NCBI RefSeq assembly: GCF_023195885.1
Contig: NZ_JALPKO010000008.1
Span: 1-64,000 of the forward strand
Length of the DNA stretch: 64,000 nt
Source: Methylonatrum kenyense
GTDB taxonomy: Bacteria > Pseudomonadota > Gammaproteobacteria > Nitrococcales > Aquisalimonadaceae
Direction: 5' to 3'
Position numbers and translations under genes: made by a program. Under the pieces are notes generated by a model. The model worked only from the letters and a program-made list of their open reading frames with translations, had not been told where the DNA came from and searched no databases. This document shows positions 48,818 through 57,162 of the stretch, piece after piece. Each line of letters begins with the position of its first letter. Within the stretch, counting starts at the first letter, position 1.

Positions 48818-50380
48818 ATGCATGAACTGTATACCTATATTCTCGGAGAACTGCGCGGCACCTGGCGGTTTCGCTGGTTCGCCTTGGTGATCGTCTTTCT
48901 TGTGTCTTCGGCCGGGGCTTACGTTGTCCTCACGATGCCCGACGAATACCGGGTCCAGGCGCGGGTGCAGGTCGATACGCAATCGATGCTGGAGCCGTTG
49001 CTTGCGAATCTCGCGGTTTCGCCAAACCTGAATGCGCGCGTTCAGGCACTGACAACAACCCTGCTCAACCGCGAAAATCTGGAGCGCATTGCGAACGACG
49101 CGGACCTGATGCTCGCCGCGCGAAGCGAAGTGGAGCAGGAGCGTTTGCTCCGGGGACTCGCTCAGGGAATAAACATCAGCGGAAGCCGAAACAATCTCTA
49201 TCAGATCGCCTATACCAACTCGAACCCGGAGAAGGCGCAACAGGTCGTCCAGGCGGTAGTGGACATCATGACCGAGAAGACCCTCGGCATGACGCTAACC
49301 GATTCCGCCACAGCCACCGGCTTTCTGGAACGCCAGGTGGCTGAATACGAGAACCGCCTGCGTACCGCAGAGCAACGCCTGGCCGACTTCAAACGCGAAA
49401 ACATGGGCTTGCTCCCGGAGCAGGGTGGTCGAGATTACTATGGCCGCCTGCGTGGAGCGGAAGAGACACTCGAAGAGCTGGAGTCGAACCTGCGGACAGC
49501 GGCCAATCGGCGGGACCGCCTGCAACAGGAAATCGCTGCGCTGGAAAGTGGTCGGCAGAGCGAAACCGTTCCCAACCCCCGTCTGACAGTGCTGGATGAG
49601 CAGATTCGGCGAGGCAATGAACAACTTGACGAATTGCTGCTGCGGTATACCGAAGCACATCCGGACGTCATTGCATTACAGGGCCAGATCGAGAGACAAC
49701 AGGCCGAACGGGATCGCGTTGCCGCCGAACCGCAGCCAACCACGCGCGCAAACCTCAGTGCCAACCCGGTCTATCAGGAACTCCGCATCCGCCTGAACGA
49801 CTGGAACGGAGAAATTGCCGCCATTGAGGCCCGGATATCCGATCAACGCAACAGGATTCGCAACCTGCAGGCCCAGGTCGACGAAATCACTGACGTCGAG
49901 GCTCGCCTGGCCGATCTGAACCGGAACTACGAGGTGACGCGGGATCGCTATCAGACCCTCCTCAGCCGGCTGAGTACCGCAGAAATGTCGACCGAGGCCG
50001 ACACCTCCGGCGGCCAGTTCCAGTTTCGCCTGATTGACCCACCCGTCCGCCCGGTGGAGGCGGCAGGTCCACCGCGTGATTTCTACATCCTTGCACTTCT
50101 GCCAATCAGTTTCGGTATTGGCGGCGCATTTGCCTTCTTTCTGCACCAGATTCGGCCGGTTTTCCATACCCGACAATTGCTGTCGGACCTCACTGGTCGC
50201 CCGGTACTTGGCTCCGTCAGCCTGGCCATGACGCAAACCCAACGTCACATGAAGTTGATTGGTTTTTCCGTTTTCAGCCTGGTCGCGTTGACCCTGATCG
50301 GCATGATCGGTGCAACCGCACTTTATGCGGACGTCGCGGCAGCCCAACTGCAGACACTAATGCGGAACCTGCCGATATGA
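48818..50380 (+). CDS. Chain-length determinant (Wzz-type), XrtA system
   Basis: Inner-membrane co-polymerase controlling polysaccharide length. Two transmembrane segments (near residues 20-40 and 430-455) flank a long periplasmic region with coiled coils; a further hydrophobic stretch lies near the C-terminus. There is a proline-rich IDPPVRPVEAAGPPR motif before the second segment. 520 residues. ATG 48818 (MHELYTYILGELRGTWRF) has GGAG upstream. It overlaps the kinase gene by 4 bp (ATGA). Confidence 0.88.
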   Translation: MHELYTYILGELRGTWRFRWFALVIVFLVSSAGAYVVLTMPDEYRVQARVQVDTQSMLEPLLANLAVSPNLNARVQALTTTLLNRENLERIANDADLMLAARSEVEQERLLRGLAQGINISGSRNNLYQIAYTNSNPEKAQQVVQAVVDIMTEKTLGMTLTDSATATGFLERQVAEYENRLRTAEQRLADFKRENMGLLPEQGGRDYYGRLRGAEETLEELESNLRTAANRRDRLQQEIAALESGRQSETVPNPRLTVLDEQIRRGNEQLDELLLRYTEAHPDVIALQGQIERQQAERDRVAAEPQPTTRANLSANPVYQELRIRLNDWNGEIAAIEARISDQRNRIRNLQAQVDEITDVEARLADLNRNYEVTRDRYQTLLSRLSTAEMSTEADTSGGQFQFRLIDPPVRPVEAAGPPRDFYILALLPISFGIGGAFAFFLHQIRPVFHTRQLLSDLTGRPVLGSVSLAMTQTQRHMKLIGFSVFSLVALTLIGMIGATALYADVAAAQLQTLMRNLPI

Positions 50381-51273
50381 GTACCATCGAGAAAGCTCTG
50401 GGCCGTCTGCGCAGGCCCGGTCGCAACCATGCAGTGGACGGAAACGCACCACCGGAACCTGTCCTCCCCCTGGATAACAAGAGCAAGGGTGTCGAGCCGC
50501 CCCCGGTATTCGACACCCAGGCGCCGATGCTGGAGGTTGACATCAACCGGCTGCGCAAGTTGGGCGTGCAGCCGCCCTTGCGTCTCGAACGCCAGATGCG
50601 GGACGAATACCGACGGATCAAGCGTCCCTTGATTGCCAACGCGCTCGGCCGCGGTGCCCCGGCCATCGAGCGTGGCAATCTGATCATGATTACCAGCGCC
50701 GTCGCCGGCGAAGGCAAAACCTTTACGTCAATCAACCTGGCACTTAGCATCGCGCATGATCCGGATCTCTCCGTGGTTCTGGTCGACGGGGATGTCTCTC
50801 GGGCACACGCCAGCAAACTGCTGGGAGTTCAGGATCGCCCCGGGCTGGTTGACCTGCTTGCCGACGACCGCCTTGGCGCAGGCCAAGTCGTCATGCCAAC
50901 CAGCATCGAATCACTTTATGTGCTCCCTGCCGGCAAACAGCATGCGGATAGTGAGGAGTTATTATCCAGTGCCCGCATGGAACGCATAGTCGCGGCCCTG
51001 GCAGACCCGTCACCTCGTCGGATCATCCTGTTTGACTCGGCACCATTGCTGGGTACGCCGGAGGCGTGCGCCCTGTCGTCCAATGTCGGCCAGGTCGTCA
51101 TGGTAGTAAAGGCGTCATCAACGCTACGCCACCAGGTGACGTCCGCCATCGAACAACTCGATCCCAACAAAGCCATCAATCTGGTTCTGAACCAAAGTTT
51201 TGGCGGGCCCGGCGGGGATGATTACGGCGGCTATTACGGGGGCTACTATGGAACCGCAGACAGGAGTTCGTGA
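50377..51273 (+). CDS. Tyrosine autokinase, XrtA-associated (BY-kinase)
   Basis: Cytoplasmic BY-kinase that partners the chain-length protein and regulates polymerisation by autophosphorylation. Walker A is SAVAGEGKT (107-115), Walker A' is VVLVDGDVSR (133-142). The C-terminal tail has a tyrosine cluster (Tyr283, 286, 287, 290, 291) in a YGG repeat, the expected phosphorylation site. 298 residues, coupled to the chain-length gene and overlapping the next gene by 26 bp. Confidence 0.92.
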   Translation: MSTIEKALGRLRRPGRNHAVDGNAPPEPVLPLDNKSKGVEPPPVFDTQAPMLEVDINRLRKLGVQPPLRLERQMRDEYRRIKRPLIANALGRGAPAIERGNLIMITSAVAGEGKTFTSINLALSIAHDPDLSVVLVDGDVSRAHASKLLGVQDRPGLVDLLADDRLGAGQVVMPTSIESLYVLPAGKQHADSEELLSSARMERIVAALADPSPRRIILFDSAPLLGTPEACALSSNVGQVVMVVKASSTLRHQVTSAIEQLDPNKAINLVLNQSFGGPGGDDYGGYYGGYYGTADRSS

Positions 51274-52861
51274 GCGCAGCGTCCAGACTAATCTGCGCGA
51301 TTCACATCAGCGCCAACCTGTCTCGGGCGGTCTGTTGTCGGCCTCGGTGGCCATGGCGCTGCTCGTTGCAGCGCCCGGTGACCTGGCGGCCCAGGCCACA
51401 CAACGCGACCGGGCAGCCACAGGCCCGGCCGGGGCTCCGACACTCGCCGCCTGCCGACTACCCTTGCCAAGCCGCGGCGACCGGGACGGCGGCCTCTCGG
51501 CTATCCATCTGGAACGCCAGCAGGGGCGTCCTTTCCTGCTCACGCCGTCGCTGACGTTTCGTCAGACCTATACGGACAACGTCACGCTCTCCAGAGATGA
51601 CGAGGAATCAGAGTTTATCAGCGAACTGATTCCGGCAGTGAGCTTCTGCCGCATCGGTCCGCGTTTCCGGGTGCAAACGGATTACCAGGCGCAGTTGCTG
51701 CACTACTGGGATGATTCCAGCCGCAACGATGTGCTCCACACCCTCAACGCCGACAGCACCACCTCGGTGATTCAAGAACGACTGTTTCTGGATGCGGGCG
51801 CCACCTACGAGCAACAGCCAATCACCAGCCGCGGAGCATTCAGCCGCGACAATGCGCTCGCCACCAGGAACCGGGCCGATGCCCTGACACTGCGCGCAAG
51901 CCCTTACCTTCTGCAGGACTTCGGCCCGGTCGGCAGTTCGGTCACACGCTACGCCTATTCCCGCACGAACTATAACGAGGGCGTGCCCAACGTTACCCGC
52001 CATCTGGGCAGTTTCAACCTTGTCAGCCCTGACGCCGCGGATCCTTTTTCCTGGCGAGCATCGGTGCGCTCTGAACGGGTGAGGCGCGAGGATATTGACC
52101 CCCGTGCTCGCTATTTCGACGATGCCTTCCTCGAACTTGGCTACCTGATCACCGACCGGCTGCGCGTCGTTGGCCGTGGCGGCTATGAAACTGAACCACG
52201 GCCCGATGGCAGTCAGGATCGATTCGGCAGCAGCTACTGGGATGCCGGACTGCGCTGGGAAGGTGACCGTACCCAGATCGAGGGTCGCTACGGTCGGCGC
52301 TTCTTTGGTGACACCTACTTTGGTCTTATATCGCACCAAACAGCTCGCCTCGATCTCAGCCTCAGTTACCGAGAGACCCAACAGATTTCGGACCGTTTCA
52401 CCATCGGCGAGCAGACATTCCAGATCGAGATCGATCCGGTAACCGGCGATCCGGAATTGATCAGCCTGGTCGACATCGAGCGGGAAATTTTCGTGCGCAA
52501 GCGAACAACCGGGTCGGCCGCGTATGAAACCGGTCGGTCCCGGGTGGTTCTCCGGGGGTTCCATGAACGACGCGAGTTCGTCGTTGCGGGGGACTCTGAG
52601 GAGCGCTACGGCGCCGATGCCTTCTGGCGTTGGCAATGGCTGCCGCGAACCGCGGTTATCCCGAGAGCTGGCTGGGAACGACTGGAATTTCGTGAGGGCC
52701 GCGACGACGACCTCTGGCTGGCCCAGATCAGCGTTGCGCACCTGCTTAGCCCCCAGATGCAGGCCGGCGCCACGCTGCGGCGTCAGCACCGGAGCTCCGA
52801 TGACCGTGCCGCGCAATACACGGAAAACGCGGTCATTCTGGAACTGACCCGCGTATTCTGA
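51248..52861 (+). CDS. Outer-membrane beta-barrel protein, PEP-CTERM/XrtA system-associated
   Basis: 537 residues; signal peptide-like stretch (SASVAMALLVAAPGDLAAQA) near residues 30-50, then a long region of alternating strands with many aromatic ends and a terminal Phe, as in outer-membrane barrels. It matches the pattern of an uncharacterised family found in exosortase loci. ATG 51248 lies inside the kinase gene; later in-frame starts, such as the Met just before ALLVAAP, are possible. A role in export or anchoring of the polymer is inferred. Confidence 0.75.
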   Translation: MEPQTGVRERSVQTNLRDSHQRQPVSGGLLSASVAMALLVAAPGDLAAQATQRDRAATGPAGAPTLAACRLPLPSRGDRDGGLSAIHLERQQGRPFLLTPSLTFRQTYTDNVTLSRDDEESEFISELIPAVSFCRIGPRFRVQTDYQAQLLHYWDDSSRNDVLHTLNADSTTSVIQERLFLDAGATYEQQPITSRGAFSRDNALATRNRADALTLRASPYLLQDFGPVGSSVTRYAYSRTNYNEGVPNVTRHLGSFNLVSPDAADPFSWRASVRSERVRREDIDPRARYFDDAFLELGYLITDRLRVVGRGGYETEPRPDGSQDRFGSSYWDAGLRWEGDRTQIEGRYGRRFFGDTYFGLISHQTARLDLSLSYRETQQISDRFTIGEQTFQIEIDPVTGDPELISLVDIEREIFVRKRTTGSAAYETGRSRVVLRGFHERREFVVAGDSEERYGADAFWRWQWLPRTAVIPRAGWERLEFREGRDDDLWLAQISVAHLLSPQMQAGATLRRQHRSSDDRAAQYTENAVILELTRVF

Positions 52862-52865
52862 CGCG

Positions 52866-54401
52866 ATGAGCGCAACCACCATGCAGGGCCGAGCGGCACC
52901 GATCTGGCGCCGCACCGATGGCCTGGTCGCCTTCGGCACGCTGGTGCTGGTCGTTGCAAGCTTTCCTTACCCGGCGGAATTATTGCTCAATCGCTGGCTT
53001 CGATTCGATGAGGCCTATTCGCACGGCCTCCTGGTTCTGGCGATTTCCACCTTCCTGGTGACGCGCAGCCTGGTCCAGTCGGGACCTTTTCGAATTCGAC
53101 CAAACGCGGCCGGCATCTTGCTGGCCGCGGTGCTTGCCGTCGGCATCGGTCTGGCCGCAATGATCAACGTGATGGTCCTTCAGCAGATCGGGTTGGTGCT
53201 GCTGTGGTGGGCCTGCATTCTCGCATTGCTCGGAATTCGCGGCGGCGCGGCCTTTGCCGTGCCGGTCGGCATACTTCTCTATGCCGTGCCCTTTTGGGAT
53301 TACCTGGCTCTCCCGCTGCAGCTCCTTGCGACCGAAATCAACACCGTCCTGCTGGGCTTGCGCGGGATTCATTTCGAGGTCGAAGGCGTCTACATCCATC
53401 TTCTGGACATCGGCACCTTCGAAATCGCCCACGGCTGCTCCGGGCTTCGCTACCTGATCGTCGGCCTTACCCTGGCGACGCTGTTCAGCGCCCTCAACCT
53501 GTCCCGCATCCGGGATTGGATAGCCCTGCATGCCACTGCCGTGGCGCTGGCACTGGTGGTCAACTGGGCGCGTATTTTCACCATCATCCTGGTTGGCTAC
53601 GAGACGGAAATGCAAAGCAGTCTGATCAGCCAGCATGAACTGTTTGGCTGGATCCTGTTCGCCCTCGCGCTGATTCCGTTCTTCCTGTTCGCCCGGTGGC
53701 TGGCGGGAGAGCGGGAAGCCGACGCGGGAACCAGCCGAAATCTGATTCCCCGCAACGCGTCACACTGGAGTAGGGCGGCATGCGGTGTGCTCGTCCTGGC
53801 TGCGGTCGTATGGATTCCTGCCCTCTACCTGACTGGTGCAGAGAAGGCCGCCGAAGTGCGACCGCTGACCGCCCCTGCGCAGCTTGCCGATCGGGAACAG
53901 ATGCCTGGCGCGACGCCCGGCCCCTGGAGCCCGGACATGCACCGTGCCGACCAAGTGCTGCGCACCGCTTACCGTGGAGGCAGTCGCCTGAACACAACAA
54001 TCCACCTCGGCATCTGGCTGTACGCGCCGCAGCGACAGGGACACGAATTGGTGCAATACGGCAATCGACTGGTTGATCCGGACGAATGGATCATCGAGCA
54101 CCGGGAAACGGGTCCGATTGATGGCTGGTCGATTATGACACTGCGCCACCGCCACCTTGACCAATCCCATGCCCTGGCTGCGGGCTATGCCGTTGCTGGC
54201 AATTGGACCAGTGGCCCCCTTGCGATCAAGGCGCAGATGCTCCGCGGAGCGCTGTCAGGCCGCCGCGATGGTGCACTGGTGAGCCTGGACATGCGCTGCT
54301 CGGCCACAGATTGCGCCGCGGAGAAACAGCTCCTTGCAAGCACCCTGGAGGGCGAGACGCTTACCGTACTCGAAAATCTGCTCACCGGCTCGGCTCGCTG
54401 A
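52866..54401 (+). CDS. xrtA: Exosortase fused to EpsI domain (XrtA type)
   Basis: Membrane transpeptidase-like enzyme that cleaves PEP-CTERM sorting signals. About eight hydrophobic segments carry the catalytic triad: Cys191 in AHGCSGLRYL, Arg236 in NWARI and His257 in QHELFGW. A C-terminal EpsI/DUF3485 domain follows from about residue 300; total 511 residues. Fusion of the two is common in gammaproteobacteria. It starts 4 bp after the barrel gene and ends 3 bp before a convergent GT2 gene. The subtype is inferred from neighbours. Confidence 0.9.
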   Translation: MSATTMQGRAAPIWRRTDGLVAFGTLVLVVASFPYPAELLLNRWLRFDEAYSHGLLVLAISTFLVTRSLVQSGPFRIRPNAAGILLAAVLAVGIGLAAMINVMVLQQIGLVLLWWACILALLGIRGGAAFAVPVGILLYAVPFWDYLALPLQLLATEINTVLLGLRGIHFEVEGVYIHLLDIGTFEIAHGCSGLRYLIVGLTLATLFSALNLSRIRDWIALHATAVALALVVNWARIFTIILVGYETEMQSSLISQHELFGWILFALALIPFFLFARWLAGEREADAGTSRNLIPRNASHWSRAACGVLVLAAVVWIPALYLTGAEKAAEVRPLTAPAQLADREQMPGATPGPWSPDMHRADQVLRTAYRGGSRLNTTIHLGIWLYAPQRQGHELVQYGNRLVDPDEWIIEHRETGPIDGWSIMTLRHRHLDQSHALAAGYAVAGNWTSGPLAIKAQMLRGALSGRRDGALVSLDMRCSATDCAAEKQLLASTLEGETLTVLENLLTGSAR

Positions 54402-54404
54402 TGG

Positions 54405-55289
54405 CTACCCGGTGCCCGTGAGAACCAGTTTTGCCAACGCGCGCCAGGGTGCTCTCGAAAACGGGCCGTATGCGAGTGCGCGCCCGTACGCACCCGCAGC
54501 CTGCAGTGTCATTCCCCGAGATGCCAGGTAACGGCCCCTTCGGGTATGAAAATAGCACCAGCCGGCACGCGCCTCCGATGTGGTCACGCGATCCCCGTGC
54601 GCCTCTAGAAATCGGCGAATGATGCGTTCGTTACTTTCAAATCGCGCCATTTTGTCAGAGGAAATCTGATCTTCCATCATGCGATAGCAGGCCAGACGTT
54701 CCGGCACATAAAAAAATCGGTAATAAGCTGAAAAACGAAGCCATAAATCATAATCATCGGCGACCCGGTACTCGCTGAAACCGCCGTGCTCTTCGAAACA
54801 ACGCCGGCGGACCATGGTCGTATTCATGCTGACGCAGTTATCGCGCAGGAGTTGGGCGACGATTCGGCCGCTATGGCGCCGCATATTGCTGACTGCCACC
54901 TCCCGGCCCGCAGAGTTAATGAAGACGTAATCACCGTAAACGATGCCCACGTCCGGATTCGACGCGAAAGCGGCCAGGGAGCGTTCAAGCTTTCCGGGCA
55001 ACCAGTAGTCGTCGGAATCCAGAAAGCAGACAAAGTCGCTTTCACTCAACGACAGCCCCCGATTCCTGGCGGCGCTCTGACCCTGGTTGCCCTGCCGCAC
55101 GTAGTGAACCCTCGGATCGTCGAGGTAGCGCGCCACGACCGTCTCGGTGCCATCGGTCGATCCGTCATCGATAATCCAGTGTTCGAGATTCACGTAATTC
55201 TGGGCGAGGACACTTTCAATGGCCTGAGCCAGATACTGTGCCCGGTTGAAGGTGGGAGTAATCACACTGATTCGCGGTTCAGCCGTCAT
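54405..55289 (-). CDS. Glycosyltransferase family 2, paralogue 1
   Basis: Cytoplasmic GT-A fold sugar transferase of 294 residues. It opens RISVITPTFNRAQYLAQAIESV, with the nucleotide site DDGSTDGT and the DSDD metal motif (CFLDSDDYW). Paralogue of the gene at 56.3-57.2 kb: both have SGRI...NCVSMNT and RVADDY...LWLR blocks. The stretch around 54640-54800 is visibly richer in A and T than its neighbours, a hint of transfer. Donor and acceptor unknown. Confidence 0.9.
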   Translation of the reverse strand: MTAEPRISVITPTFNRAQYLAQAIESVLAQNYVNLEHWIIDDGSTDGTETVVARYLDDPRVHYVRQGNQGQSAARNRGLSLSESDFVCFLDSDDYWLPGKLERSLAAFASNPDVGIVYGDYVFINSAGREVAVSNMRRHSGRIVAQLLRDNCVSMNTTMVRRRCFEEHGGFSEYRVADDYDLWLRFSAYYRFFYVPERLACYRMMEDQISSDKMARFESNERIIRRFLEAHGDRVTTSEARAGWCYFHTRRGRYLASRGMTLQAAGAYGRALAYGPFSRAPWRALAKLVLTGTG

Positions 55290-55403
55290 GCCACCTACAC
55301 CAACCCCACGCCAGGAAACTTACAATGACAACTGGCACTAGCATGTTTCATGATTCGGGTTAAGAAAACACGGATCCGCTCGGAACTCTGCCGGAACCAA
55401 GCA

Positions 55404-56276
55404 ATGATCGAGAAACCGATTTTCATCGTCGGCACAGGGCGCTGCGGTAGCACCATGTTCCACGATATCCTGCGGCACCATCGTGACCTCGGCTGGCTGA
55501 CGCAGCTGGCCGAACAGCGGCCAGGTCGAGTTTATTTGAACCGCTGGGGCATCAAGGCACTGGACTATCCGGTCGTCGGGAAGCTCGCCAGGCGGTACCT
55601 GGTGCCAAGCGAACCCTATCGCTTCTGGGAACATCACTGCCACGGCTTCTCCAGGCCCTATCGCGACATCACGGAACACGACGTCATTCCGCGCGTCGTC
55701 CCACGCCTTCGGAGCGCACTCGCCCGATCGATCCCGGCAGACAAGCGGCTGCTGGCAAAAATAACCGGCTGGCCAAGAATCCGCTATCTGAAACGGATCT
55801 TCCCCGATGCCAAATTCGTTCATATCGTTCGGGATGGTCGTGCCGTGGTCAACTCCGTGCTTGCGGCACCATACTTCGATGGCTGGACCGGTCCAGGGCA
55901 ATGGGCGCGCGGCGAACTGAGTGATGCGCAGCGCAAGGCATGGCAGGACAGCGGCGAGTCGTTTGTGCTGCTCGCTGCAATTGGCTGGGAAAACCGGATG
56001 AAGGCATTCGAAAAGGCCAGCTCAATGATTCCGGAAGAAGACTACCTGGAAATCCGATACGAGGATTTCTGCAAGAACAAGCTGCAAGAAACGGATCGCA
56101 CACTGGATTTTCTCGACCTCTCAAGTTCACGCAATAGTGAACTCTTCCACAGGACGGTTGAATCGATTACCGTTTCCAACCAGAATCAGAAATGGCGGTC
56201 CGACCTGAGCAACGAACAACAGGCAGTGCTCAACGACTATCTGGCTCCTGTCATCCAGCGTTACGGCTACGAATGA
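55404..56276 (+). CDS. Sulfotransferase
   Basis: Transfers sulfate from PAPS to a hydroxyl or amine, probably of a surface glycan. The PAPS motifs are GTGRCGSTMF near the N-terminus (5' phosphosulfate loop) and FVHIVRDGRAVVNSVL (3' phosphate loop). 290 residues from ATG 55404, which places the family motif near the start; ATG 55350 would add 18 residues. It is on the opposite strand to its neighbours and its 3' end overlaps the next GT2 gene by 26 bp. Confidence 0.85.
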   Translation: MIEKPIFIVGTGRCGSTMFHDILRHHRDLGWLTQLAEQRPGRVYLNRWGIKALDYPVVGKLARRYLVPSEPYRFWEHHCHGFSRPYRDITEHDVIPRVVPRLRSALARSIPADKRLLAKITGWPRIRYLKRIFPDAKFVHIVRDGRAVVNSVLAAPYFDGWTGPGQWARGELSDAQRKAWQDSGESFVLLAAIGWENRMKAFEKASSMIPEEDYLEIRYEDFCKNKLQETDRTLDFLDLSSSRNSELFHRTVESITVSNQNQKWRSDLSNEQQAVLNDYLAPVIQRYGYE

Positions 56277-57159
56277 GGCCAAAGGCCGCGAGTCTGGCGA
56301 TGAACCGCCACGGGCGCCGACTGCCGGGTGTATGTCGCAACGCACGCATGTAACACTGCAGTGCTGCAACAATTCGTCCCTGAGACGCATGGTATTCACC
56401 CTTTCGGAGCATGAAACCGCTCCACCCCGCACGCAGTTCGGCAGACGTAATCAATCCTCTGTATTCACGCAGGAAATCATTGAGGATTGCTTCATTTGCG
56501 TCGAAGCGGCCGATTTTGTCGGAGGATATCTGCTCCCGCATCACCCGGTAGTACGCAAGATATTCCGCTAGGTACAGGAATCGGTGACGTGCCGAAATTC
56601 GCAGCCACATCTCGTAATCATCAGCCACCCGTCGATGTGGTACCGTCATGACGTCCGAGTCGAAAACGCACCGCCTGGCAAGCGCGGTATTCATGCTGAC
56701 ACAATTTTCCTGGAGCATTTGCGGAAGAATACGACCGCTGTAACGACGGATGTTTGACCGTGATATCTCATTGCCGTCGCCATCGATCTTGATTACGTCA
56801 CCATAGGCCACGTCATATTTCCGGGACTGCTGCAGCGCACCGAGGCATGTGGCAAGGCGGGTGGGCGCCGCAATATTGTCGGAATCGAGAAACGCGATGA
56901 ATTCGCCACGGGCCTGACCGAGTGCGAACCGCCTGGCGGCGCTCTGGCCCTGATTCTCCTGATGGAAATACCTAACCCGCTCGTCCCCCAGGTAACGCTG
57001 CATGAGGGCCCGCGTCCCGTCAGTTGAGCCGTCATCAACCACCAGCAGTTCGAGTCTGGAATGGGATTGCCCGAGAATGCTCTCAACCGCCTGTCCAAGG
57101 AAGCTGGCGCGATTGAAGGTCGGCGTGATCACGCTTATCAGCGGAGGGCTTGTCTTCAC
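56251..57159 (-). CDS. Glycosyltransferase family 2, paralogue 2
   Basis: GT-A fold transferase of 302 residues with ISVITPTFNRASFLGQAVES, VDDGSTDGT and FLDSDN. The last motif has Asn in place of the second Asp of the paralogue's DSDD, so activity or metal use may differ. It shares the SGRI...NCVSMNT block with paralogue 1. It is 3 bp from the acyltransferase gene, likely co-transcribed with it. Confidence 0.9.
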   Translation of the reverse strand: MKTSPPLISVITPTFNRASFLGQAVESILGQSHSRLELLVVDDGSTDGTRALMQRYLGDERVRYFHQENQGQSAARRFALGQARGEFIAFLDSDNIAAPTRLATCLGALQQSRKYDVAYGDVIKIDGDGNEISRSNIRRYSGRILPQMLQENCVSMNTALARRCVFDSDVMTVPHRRVADDYEMWLRISARHRFLYLAEYLAYYRVMREQISSDKIGRFDANEAILNDFLREYRGLITSAELRAGWSGFMLRKGEYHASQGRIVAALQCYMRALRHTPGSRRPWRFIARLAAFGLIRSRNAG

Positions 57160-57162
57160 TGG

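Noticed and set aside
55350-55403. Extended N-terminus of the sulfotransferase
   Set aside because: The extra 18 codons have no domain match and the PAPS-binding motif starts right after the second Met; the longer start remains possible but is less likely.
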